From Clostridia bacterium (GTDB taxonomy: Bacteria; Bacillota_A; Clostridia; Christensenellales; Borkfalkiaceae): DNA of 5,212 nt. Where the stretch lies: contig JAFQBR010000213.1 in assembly GCA_017399665.1 (NCBI GenBank), positions 1 through 5,212 of the forward strand, given 5' to 3'. The notes below the pieces were generated by a model. It saw nothing but the letters and a program-made list of their open reading frames with translations, did not search any database and was not told where the DNA came from. Below are positions 1 to 4,821 of the stretch, piece after piece (within the stretch, counting starts at the first letter, position 1; each line of letters begins with the position of its first letter). The position numbers and the translations under genes were made by a program.

Positions 1-200
1 TCACAACAAAGGGTTGATAAAATAAGTTTTATATACTTCGTAATAGTTTGTTATTTGCAAATTTTTACAATTCCAACGTACGGCAAGTACGCTTCCTTGC
101 AAAAATTTACAAATGCCGCCTCTTACTCGCATCTAAAACTTCTTTTAGTTTTTATCTAAAGTAACTTTATCCCTTTAAAAAAATCAACCATTGTTTGTGA
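1..200. mobile_element. MITE-like non-coding element with imperfect terminal inverted repeats
   Basis: Bases 1-20 and the reverse complement of 181-200 agree at 15 of 20 positions; both begin TCACAA and share GGTTGAT. Inside these ends, 24-31 pairs perfectly with 134-141 (8 bp), 55-70 pairs with 97-112 (14 of 16), and 77-81 pairs with 87-91 around a GGCAA loop. Most of the element can therefore fold into one long imperfect hairpin. The right side carries about 40 extra bases with two small hairpins of their own (133-148, stem CTAAAA/TTTTAG; 157-169, stem TAAAG/CTTTA). No plausible protein is encoded. Short length, inverted ends and no transposase suggest a miniature element mobilised in trans. 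A structured RNA gene or an intergenic repeat family would look similar. The left end coincides with the window start, so the element may extend further and no target-site duplication can be tested. Confidence 0.5.
55..112 (-). other. Central long stem-loop of the left-edge element
   Basis: Two nested stems are visible. The outer stem pairs 55-70 with 97-112; the inner one pairs CGTAC (77-81) with GTACG (87-91) around a five-base loop. They are separated by a purine-rich internal loop when read on the minus strand. The only two non-Watson-Crick positions of the outer stem (58/109 and 67/100) are A-C oppositions in plus-strand RNA but G-U wobbles in minus-strand RNA. The minus transcript would therefore form an uninterrupted 16-bp helix. 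That favours the minus strand as the sense strand if this is an RNA structure. The call rests on base pairing alone; no RNA family is recognised. Confidence 0.5.
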
Positions 201-215
201 CATCGCCTATTTTAA

Positions 216-559
216 TTAAAAAGCCATTCGAACGTGTGGTGTTTTTTTCTCGCGCCTGGGAAGATTTAAAAGCTCCCTTGCAAGGTCAACGTAGTATCTG
301 TAATTTTCTATGCTTACACCGTTAGGAATTCTATGATCCAAACCAAAAACGCAACCACCTGTTTGCATTAACGGTTGAAGTTTATATTCCAATTCTTTTC
401 GGATATCTTCTTTTGTTCCCCTTAAAGCATGTTTGTCAATTCCACCCTTAAAGGCAATTTTATTTCCGTATTTTTTACGAAGCTCAACGATATCCATACC
501 GGCAGCAGGCTCTAAAGGATAAAATACGTTTACACCGCATTCAATAAGACTGTCAAATT
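216..559 (-). pseudogene. Uroporphyrinogen decarboxylase-like (URO-D/MtaA-type) protein, C-terminal remnant
   Basis: The reading frame gives FDSLIECGVNVFYPLEPAAG, then MDIVELRKKYG, GGIDKHALRG and finally LDHRIPNGVSIENYRYYVDL before a TAA stop at 216-218. These are the C-terminal barrel motifs of URO-D-superfamily proteins found with corrinoid methyltransferase systems. Only about 115 residues remain of a family that is usually 330-370 residues. The frame is open only back to a stop at 576-578, which already lies in the ferredoxin coding sequence, so the N-terminal two thirds are missing. The first ATG in frame (495-497) has no ribosome site and falls inside the conserved barrel, so it is not a real start. 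The 5' boundary is uncertain within about 548-565. The fragment is very unlikely to make a functional protein. It lies 15 bp from the left-edge element. Confidence 0.85.
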
Positions 560-784
560 GCCGTTGATTATCGCTTTACAAGACAAAACGTAACCGTCAC
601 GATCAACAGTTGCACCTTTAATTTTACCTTCAATTATCTTAACTTTACATTTACCACAATTTCCTTGCCCACCACAAAATGCAGGTATAAAGAAACCACT
701 TTTTGCAAGCACCTCTAAAAGACTTTCGCCTACTTTGCAAGATATTATTTTGTTTTGCGGTAAAACCTTAATTTGACTTTCCAT
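530..784 (-). pseudogene. Truncated RACo-like corrinoid-activation protein: N-terminal 2Fe-2S ferredoxin domain only
   Basis: This 84-residue frame has the plant-type ferredoxin cluster motif C37-GGQGN-C43-GK-C46 with the fourth ligand C69 in GYVLSC. It is followed by INGNLTV, the last strand of the domain. This is how RACo-type proteins begin; these reductive activators of corrinoid proteins are normally about 600 residues, with a C-terminal ASKHA ATPase-like domain. Here the frame leaves recognisable RACo sequence at about residue 78 and stops after LLNAV, because the DNA switches to the URO-D-like remnant in another frame. A promoter lies upstream (814-842), but the ribosome site is poor: AAGGA is about 18 bases before the ATG. 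The ferredoxin fold itself looks complete, so a small electron carrier could still be made. Reading it as a decayed gene is an inference from the missing ATPase portion. Confidence 0.75.
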
Positions 785-813
785 AATGATAGCGCACCAA
801 AATCCTTTTTTTA

Positions 814-842
814 ATTATAACAAAGCATATTTTAAAAATCAA
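814..842 (-). promoter_or_regulatory. Predicted sigma-70-type promoter for the truncated RACo gene
   Basis: On the minus strand TTGATT (837-842) is followed after 17 bp by a perfect TATAAT (814-819). The predicted start is near 807, giving a 5' leader of about 23 bases before the ATG at 784. The promoter is intact although the gene is truncated, so the scar region is probably still transcribed towards the left-edge element. Confidence 0.6.
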
Positions 843-891
843 CAGTAATTTTTAAATTTAGCCTCAATTATTTTATTTTTTAAAAAAATTA

Positions 892-900
892 TGCTATAAT
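892..900 (+). promoter_or_regulatory. Extended -10 promoter giving a leaderless histidine phosphatase mRNA
   Basis: TGCTATAAT is a perfect -10 hexamer (895-900) with the TGn extension, which can compensate for the weak -35 region (T-rich, around 872-877). Counting the hexamer's last base as -7 places +1 at 907, exactly the A of the ATG. No Shine-Dalgarno-like sequence with usable spacing lies between the promoter and the gene. Confidence 0.65.
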
Positions 901-906
901 TTAGGC

Positions 907-1554
907 ATGATTAAATTTTTAGTTGTTAGGCACGGTCAAAGCGTTGCCAATGAAAAAGAAATATTTGCAGGTGTTTCAAACGTCGAACTTACAAATATTG
1001 GCATACAGCAAGCTGAACTTGCATGTAATTATTTATTAGATAACTTTACTATTGACGCAGTTTATGCAAGCGAACTTCAAAGAGCTAGAAATACTGTTAA
1101 AAAAATAAGCGATACTTTAAACATACCCTTAGGTACTTTACCCTGCTTTAACGAAGTTAACGGTGGCGTCTGGGAAGGAGTGAATTTTCACGAAATTTAT
1201 AAAATTTATACCCAAGACTTTACAAGTTGGCTTACTGACATTGTTAATACTCGTTGCACCGGCGGAGAATCCTTTAAAGAGGCATCATTACGTGTTTATA
1301 ACGGGCTTGTAGAATTAGCAAAAAAACCTGAAAACAATGCAAAAACCATCGTTATAGGCGCTCATGCATGTATTATTAGAGCCCTACTTTACAAAGTTAT
1401 GAATTTAACTGATGAAGAATGCAATAAAATGGGCTGGGTTCCGAATGCATCTACCACTACTATTATTTACGATAATGGTAAATTTGAAGTTACAGAGCTT
1501 GGATATAACGGATATCTTGGAGATTTAAAAACACAACTACCAAAACACGTATAA
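907..1554 (+). CDS. Histidine phosphatase family protein (phosphoglycerate mutase-like)
   Basis: This 215-residue cytoplasmic protein belongs to the branch 1 histidine phosphatases, which remove phosphate from small molecules through a phospho-histidine intermediate. Visible motifs are the N-terminal RHG box (R8-H9-G10, with H9 the phosphorylated histidine), SELQRARNT (55-63) supplying the second phosphate-pocket arginine R59, catalytic acid E83 in NEVNGGVWEG, GGES (119-122) and the second histidine H153 in GAHACIIR with R158. Length and the complete catalytic set fit an active enzyme. The substrate cannot be read from sequence; alpha-ribazole phosphatase, phosphoglycerate phosphatase and general sugar-phosphate phosphatases all look like this. 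The old corrinoid-gene neighbourhood is only weakly suggestive of alpha-ribazole phosphate. The gene is monocistronic, with a promoter abutting its ATG and a terminator 10 bp after its stop. The start is supported by the RHG box sitting eight residues in. Confidence 0.92.
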   Translation: MIKFLVVRHGQSVANEKEIFAGVSNVELTNIGIQQAELACNYLLDNFTIDAVYASELQRARNTVKKISDTLNIPLGTLPCFNEVNGGVWEGVNFHEIYKIYTQDFTSWLTDIVNTRCTGGESFKEASLRVYNGLVELAKKPENNAKTIVIGAHACIIRALLYKVMNLTDEECNKMGWVPNASTTTIIYDNGKFEVTELGYNGYLGDLKTQLPKHV

Positions 1555-1564
1555 TATAAAAAGT

Positions 1565-1592
1565 AAAAACGCAACTACGGTTGCGTTTTTTT
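1565..1592. terminator. Bidirectional intrinsic terminator between convergent genes
   Basis: A perfect 11-bp stem (1565-1575 with 1580-1590) closes a TACG loop. The A/T ends form a U-tract on either strand: TTTTTTT for the plus-strand histidine phosphatase, and TTTTT-AC-TTTT for the minus-strand thiamine pyrophosphokinase operon. It lies 10 bp after the stop of the first gene and 9 bp after the stop of the second, so it serves both. Confidence 0.93.
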
Positions 1593-1599
1593 GTTTGTA

Positions 1600-2259
1600 T
1601 TATTTCTTAATTATACTAATTAAATTTTCTTCAAGACATAGGGTTGGAAAAACTATTGTTAAATAGCCATTACTAACGGATATTTCACTTTCTTTACCGA
1701 TAAAGCTATTGCTTACGCCTAAAGGAAAATCGGATGAAAGAGTACCGTCACTAAGCTCATACTTAAGTCCTGAAATATTTACACCATTTGCTGTTTTTTC
1801 GCTAGCAAACACAGATATTGTTCCTTTTGCTTCTTCAGTAAATTTTACGCTCATTTTTTCGCTAATCACGGTAATTACTTGCTCTCCGTCAAACAAAAAG
1901 CCATTTAAGCCCTGCCTTGCAAGGTAAATCAAGGATTGAAGGTTTGCAAAGGTGTGGTCAAATCTTCCGCCCGTACAAGCTAAAAGTAAAAAATCTGTTG
2001 CGCCAAGATTTATCCCCTCTTGAATACATACAAAAGTATCCGTTTCATCCTTTTCTACCTTCAATTTTTTGACCATACAATTCTGCGGTTGAAAATCACA
2101 GGAATCCAAATCGCCAACAAGCAATGTAGGATTAAGGTTTATTTTGTTCAAATAGCGATATCCGCCGTCAGAAGCTATTACGATATCGCATTTTTCAAGC
2201 AATTTTAAATTGTTTTTCTGTTCACCTGCGCCAACAATTGCGCATATTTTACCACTCAT
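1600..2259 (-). CDS. thiN: Thiamine pyrophosphokinase
   Basis: This 219-residue cytoplasmic enzyme transfers pyrophosphate from ATP to thiamine to give thiamine diphosphate. Characteristic motifs appear in order: IASDGGYRYL (28-37), LVGDLDS (47-53) and KDETDT (70-75), which together form the acidic Mg-ATP pyrophosphoryl-transfer site, then TGGRFDHTFANLQ (96-108). A C-terminal beta-rich thiamine-binding region follows, with SGLKYEL and SNSFIG. I chose the ATG at 2257-2259. The open frame runs 28 codons further to a TTG at 2343, but that part would overlap the upstream transporter by 79 bp, is not conserved-looking and would exceed the usual family length of about 210-220. No good ribosome site precedes the ATG. 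The transporter stop lies only 5 bp upstream, so translation is probably coupled. It is the last gene of the nucleosidase-CHR-CHR operon and ends at the terminator 9 bp on. Confidence 0.93.
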   Translation of the reverse strand: MSGKICAIVGAGEQKNNLKLLEKCDIVIASDGGYRYLNKINLNPTLLVGDLDSCDFQPQNCMVKKLKVEKDETDTFVCIQEGINLGATDFLLLACTGGRFDHTFANLQSLIYLARQGLNGFLFDGEQVITVISEKMSVKFTEEAKGTISVFASEKTANGVNISGLKYELSDGTLSSDFPLGVSNSFIGKESEISVSNGYLTIVFPTLCLEENLISIIKK

Positions 2260-2264
2260 ATTTT

Positions 2265-2840
2265 CTAAAAGGAATACAATGCCATTCCAAGGCCCGCTGA
2301 AATAATAATTAAAATAATCGGTGAAATAAATTTTTTCTTCCAAAAATAATATGCAAGATAAATAATTCCAACTATTGCAAAAACTATTATTCCTTTAAGT
2401 TCAATACTAAAAGTTGAGGTAATATCTGCAATTCCAAACAGCGTTTTTAAAGTCATTGTTATACCTGTTGAAAGTATAAGAGCCAAAGCAACAGGTCTAA
2501 TACCCTTTAAAACCGCCTGAACTGCTGGGTATTTTACTAAGTTTTTCATTATGGCAACAATAAGCAAAATGATTATAAACGATGGCAATACAACACCTAA
2601 AGTAGCTAATATTGAACCTAAGAGCCCAGCTTGAGTTGAGCCAACGTATGTTGCCATATTGATTGCTATCGGTCCTGGCGTTGATTCTGCAACCGCTATA
2701 AAGTTCATAAACATTTCTTCCGTTAGCCAACCGTTTTCTAAAACAGCTTCTTGAACCAAAGGAATCATTGCGTATCCACCGCCAAAAGTAACTGCACCGA
2801 TTTTTAAGAAGGTTAAGAACAATTTTAAATAGATATTCAT
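2265..2840 (-). CDS. Chromate transporter (CHR family), half-size subunit, second of a pair
   Basis: This 191-residue integral membrane protein is a single CHR domain. Full-length ChrA has two such halves, and short-chain CHR proteins occur as adjacent gene pairs whose products are thought to act together. Signature motifs are FGGGYAMIPLVQ (19-30) and AESTPGPIAIN (51-61), the conserved P-G-P loop. Hydrophobic segments follow at about 69-98, 111-134, 148-167 and 171-190. The family exports chromate or related oxyanions; the substrate in this organism is unknown. The ATG overlaps the stop of the upstream CHR gene as TAATG and is served by AAGGAGG, fixing the start. The C-terminus ends in the membrane. 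Thiamine pyrophosphokinase begins 5 bp downstream. The frame is intact, with no sign of decay. Confidence 0.92.
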   Translation of the reverse strand: MNIYLKLFLTFLKIGAVTFGGGYAMIPLVQEAVLENGWLTEEMFMNFIAVAESTPGPIAINMATYVGSTQAGLLGSILATLGVVLPSFIIILLIVAIMKNLVKYPAVQAVLKGIRPVALALILSTGITMTLKTLFGIADITSTFSIELKGIIVFAIVGIIYLAYYFWKKKFISPIILIIISAGLGMALYSF

Positions 2841-3475
2841 TACTTAGCCTCCTTTTCGTCATTTTGAGTATTGTTTTGTTCAGCTAGGTTTAAGTTTTTT
2901 ACTTTTTCATCTGCAAATTTTACAGCATAAAAAATAAGACCTACAAGCGCGCCTATTAAAATATAGTAAACGGAAGAAAAATCAACCGCTAAAAATGAAC
3001 AAACTAGGGTTGCAATGCAAACTGCAGTAAAGATACAAACTGAAAATATACTCTTCTTACTTTTTACAAACATCTTAATACCCGCAGAAAGTATTAAGAA
3101 TGCAACGCAAGCTTGTATACCCTTAAAAGCATACTTAACTAATGTAAATTGTAAAAAGGCGTTGAAAAATAGGGAGATAATGTAAACAATTATAAGCGAA
3201 GGCAAAACCATACCTAACGTTGCAAAGATAGAGCCCAATACTCCTGCAACCTTATAACCTATATATGTCGCACTGTTTATTGCTATTGGACCAGGAGTTG
3301 ATTCTGCAATTGCTATAAGATCGGTAAATTCTTCCCTTTCGATCCACTTTTTGTTGCCAACAAATTCATTTTCAAAAACTGCTACCATAGCGTATCCACC
3401 GCCAAAAGTAAACAGCCCTATCTTAAACATTGTTAAAAAAAGTTTAAGTATACGGGTAAATTTTTCTTTTTTCAT
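2840..3475 (-). CDS. Chromate transporter (CHR family), half-size subunit, first of a pair
   Basis: This 211-residue integral membrane protein is a single CHR domain. It carries FTFGGGYAMVAVFENEFV (22-39) and AESTPGPIAINSATYIG (57-73), the same two signatures as its downstream partner. The DNA of the FGGGYA region is identical for 22 bp in the two genes (2770-2791 and 3390-3411), but the rest has diverged, so the duplication is old. Later hydrophobic segments lie at about 78-104, 112-131, 139-160 and 165-184. A charged Lys/Glu/Asn/Gln-rich tail of about 25 residues is absent from the partner. A TGAGG ribosome site (about 3480-3484) precedes the ATG, and the nucleosidase stop lies 9 bp upstream. 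The two halves probably assemble into one transporter; chromate itself may be incidental and the natural anion is unknown. Confidence 0.92.
   Translation of the reverse strand: MKKEKFTRILKLFLTMFKIGLFTFGGGYAMVAVFENEFVGNKKWIEREEFTDLIAIAESTPGPIAINSATYIGYKVAGVLGSIFATLGMVLPSLIIVYIISLFFNAFLQFTLVKYAFKGIQACVAFLILSAGIKMFVKSKKSIFSVCIFTAVCIATLVCSFLAVDFSSVYYILIGALVGLIFYAVKFADEKVKNLNLAEQNNTQNDEKEAK
2848..2854 (-). promoter_or_regulatory. Ribosome binding site inside the upstream CHR gene
   Basis: AAGGAGG lies 7 bases before the ATG of the second CHR gene and within the last codons of the first (encoding part of KEAK). Together with the TAATG stop/start overlap it indicates coupled translation of the two transporter halves, as expected for a heteromeric pump needing equal amounts. 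Confidence 0.85.
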
Positions 3476-3484
3476 ATTGCCTCA

Positions 3485-4156
3485 CTAAATGCTTTTTACA
3501 AATTTATCCACGATTTCAACGTATTTTTTTGTTGCAAGTTCACAGTAAGTAACAAAGTCCATATCGTCACAGTCATCACTAACTGACTTAATTAAAATAC
3601 ATGGAACATCATTTTTTAAACAGGTAATTAAAATACCGGCACTTTCCATTTCGCAAATGTCTGCGCCAAAGTTTTTAATAAGCATCTCTTTATCTTCTTT
3701 TCTTGAAACAAACAAATCTCCAGATGCGCAAACAGCTGTTTTAATCGTATTATCTAAAGATAAAAGTTGGTCTATAAGTCGATTATCAGCACTTATGTAT
3801 GGTGAATTATTCATATATACACCAGGCGCTGTACCATCTATTTCAGAAGTATCGAACTGATAATGAACAACACTTTTTACAACAACTGTATCTAAAAGTT
3901 TTAAATCGCTACTAAGCTTTCCGCAAACGCCAAAGTTAATCACTAAATCAACGTTGAATTTAGTAAGCAAATACTGAGTGGCAGCTGCTGCAGATATTTC
4001 TCCTACACCTGATTTTACAATATACAATTCTTTATCATAAGCTGTTGCCTTCCAAACGTCATAGGCTTGCTCGTTTAATTCAATAAGGTCGCCAAGCGTT
4101 TCAAAATAGCTTTTAAGCTCTTTGCTCATGGCAACAATCATTCCAATTTTTTTCAT
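3485..4156 (-). CDS. 5'-methylthioadenosine/S-adenosylhomocysteine nucleosidase-like protein (PNP/UDP family)
   Basis: This 223-residue cytoplasmic enzyme of the nucleoside phosphorylase superfamily probably cleaves the N-glycosidic bond of MTA, SAH or a related nucleoside. Motifs in order: IGMIVAMSKEL (4-14) with the water-activating glutamate E13; SGVGEISAAAATQ (49-61); NFGVCGKL (74-81); HYQFD (98-102); ASGDLFVS (144-151); CEMESAG (168-174) with ribose-binding M170-E171; and VSDD (192-195) with catalytic acid D194. Length matches MtnN (about 230). Several positions are atypical, for example NFGVCG for the usual N-T-G-x-A-G and K190 where Arg is common, so a divergent MtnN or another nucleosidase, such as a futalosine-hydrolase relative, is possible. 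It is the first gene of the CHR-CHR-thiN operon, with a good ribosome site. Codons 121-131 contain the stretch repeated at 4821-4851. Confidence 0.85.
   Translation of the reverse strand: MKKIGMIVAMSKELKSYFETLGDLIELNEQAYDVWKATAYDKELYIVKSGVGEISAAAATQYLLTKFNVDLVINFGVCGKLSSDLKLLDTVVVKSVVHYQFDTSEIDGTAPGVYMNNSPYISADNRLIDQLLSLDNTIKTAVCASGDLFVSRKEDKEMLIKNFGADICEMESAGILITCLKNDVPCILIKSVSDDCDDMDFVTYCELATKKYVEIVDKFVKSI
3765..3795. repeat. 31-bp near-repeat, copy 1 (inside the nucleosidase gene)
   Basis: This stretch matches 4821-4851 in the same orientation at 27 of 31 positions, including an uninterrupted 10-base core (GTCGATTATC, offset 1056). It encodes residues 121-131 of the nucleosidase (ISADNRLIDQL) on the minus strand, so copy 1 is probably the source. 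No other element accounts for the match. Confidence 0.6.
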
Positions 4157-4164
4157 ATAATTTA

Positions 4165-4172
4165 CCTTCCTT
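4165..4172 (-). promoter_or_regulatory. Ribosome binding site of the nucleosidase operon
   Basis: AAGGAAGG on the minus strand lies 8 bases before the nucleosidase ATG (4154-4156) and supports that start. It touches the -35 hexamer of the divergent amidotransferase promoter (4172-4177), showing how compact this 50-bp region is. Confidence 0.8.
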
Positions 4173-4201
4173 TGGCAGATTTTTTAAATAAACCGTATAA
4201 T
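4172..4201 (+). promoter_or_regulatory. Strong promoter giving a leaderless amidotransferase mRNA
   Basis: TTGGCA (4172-4177, one mismatch to consensus) is followed after 18 bp by a perfect TATAAT (4196-4201). The -10 box ends only 5 bases before the ATG at 4207. The predicted start of transcription (about 4207-4208) is thus the start codon itself, leaving no room for a ribosome site. Confidence 0.7.
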
Positions 4202-4202
4202 A
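4197..4202 (-). promoter_or_regulatory. Candidate -10 box of the nucleosidase operon, overlapping the divergent -10 box
   Basis: Read on the minus strand, this is TATTAT (5 of 6 to consensus). It overlaps the plus-strand TATAAT in five of six bases within the near-symmetric GTATAATAC. It would start RNA near 4190, giving a leader of about 34 bases that contains the AAGGAAGG ribosome site. No convincing -35 is visible upstream of it, so the assignment rests on the -10 symmetry and geometry. Confidence 0.4.
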
Positions 4203-4206
4203 CAGT

Positions 4207-4821
4207 ATGGTGAAAGTATTTATCTACAATAACACAAAAAATGCAACAAATTACACAGCAGTCTTAAATAAATTAAACACTCCATACGTTTTATCGCAAG
4301 ATATAAACGACATCTGCGATTGCACTCATCTATTACTTTGCGGTGGAGGTGACGTACATCCGGCATTTTACTGTCAACAAAATCTTCACTGCAAAAACAT
4401 TGAAGTAATTCGCGATTTAAAAGAATTTTACTTAATCAATTATTTTTTTTGCAATAACCTACCAATTTTAGGCGTATGCCGTGGAATGCAAATTTTAAAC
4501 TTATATTTTGGAGGCACGTTGCGCCAAACAATAAAAGATAAAAATTTGCATTTTTGCAAAACTAAAGATTGCTTTCATTTCGTAAATATCGTTGGCGGTT
4601 TTTTAAACGAACTTTATAACGATTGTTACTTAGTCAATTCTTCCCACCGACAATGTGTTGATAAACTTGGAAAACATCTTGTGCCTATTGCATTTTCAGA
4701 TGATTTGATATGTGAAGGCTTTGCCCATAAAAACAATAAAATTATTGCTGTGCAATTTCATCCAGAAAGGCTTGATATAAGCCCGGAATATATTTATAAA
4801 TACTTTGTTTCATTACAATAA
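4207..4821 (+). CDS. Class I glutamine amidotransferase-like protein, peptidase C26 / gamma-glutamyl hydrolase type
   Basis: This 204-residue cytoplasmic protein has the triad of class I amidotransferases: nucleophile C91 in GVCRGMQ (89-95), H185 and E187 in QFHPER (183-188). It also has the features that mark the C26 (PuuD-like gamma-glutamyl-GABA hydrolase) branch: GGGDVHP (46-52), RDLKE (69-73), GGT (102-104) and NSSHRQ (144-149). Such enzymes hydrolyse gamma-glutamyl amides; the substrate here is unknown. It is shorter than typical PuuD (about 250) and rich in cysteine (12 of 204). It stands alone, divergent from the nucleosidase operon and convergent with rho 27 bp away. No synthetase partner is adjacent, which favours a free-standing hydrolase. 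The ATG directly follows its promoter. The next in-frame ATG would be M94, inside the active site, so the start is secure even without a ribosome site. Confidence 0.88.
   Translation: MVKVFIYNNTKNATNYTAVLNKLNTPYVLSQDINDICDCTHLLLCGGGDVHPAFYCQQNLHCKNIEVIRDLKEFYLINYFFCNNLPILGVCRGMQILNLYFGGTLRQTIKDKNLHFCKTKDCFHFVNIVGGFLNELYNDCYLVNSSHRQCVDKLGKHLVPIAFSDDLICEGFAHKNNKIIAVQFHPERLDISPEYIYKYFVSLQ

Noticed and set aside
276..285. The 10-bp palindrome CCTTGCAAGG occurs here and again at 1915-1924.
   Set aside because: Both copies encode Leu-Ala-Arg in conserved coding contexts (DLAREL and LARQG). The match is explained by codon use and there is no surrounding similarity.
530..784. A functional ferredoxin/URO-D fusion protein across the scar.
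   Set aside because: The two parts are in different frames and each frame is closed by a stop near the junction (530-532 and 576-578).
1709..2208. Small plus-strand open frames (1709-1927 and 2020-2208) inside the thiamine pyrophosphokinase gene.
   Set aside because: They lie opposite a well-supported gene, lack ribosome sites and promoters, and show no recognisable protein features.
2260..2343. A 28-residue N-terminal extension of thiamine pyrophosphokinase from a TTG codon.
   Set aside because: It would overlap the upstream transporter, has no family similarity and would make the protein too long. The ATG at 2257-2259 fits the family start.
2770..2791. A 22-bp exact repeat with 3390-3411.
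   Set aside because: Both copies encode the conserved FGGGYA region of the paired CHR paralogues. It reflects shared ancestry and strong constraint, not a mobile or regulatory repeat.
2497..2862. A 121-codon minus-strand open frame overlapping both CHR genes.
   Set aside because: It is a shadow of the second CHR gene in another frame. Its composition is not protein-like, and the real gene has clear motifs and a ribosome site.
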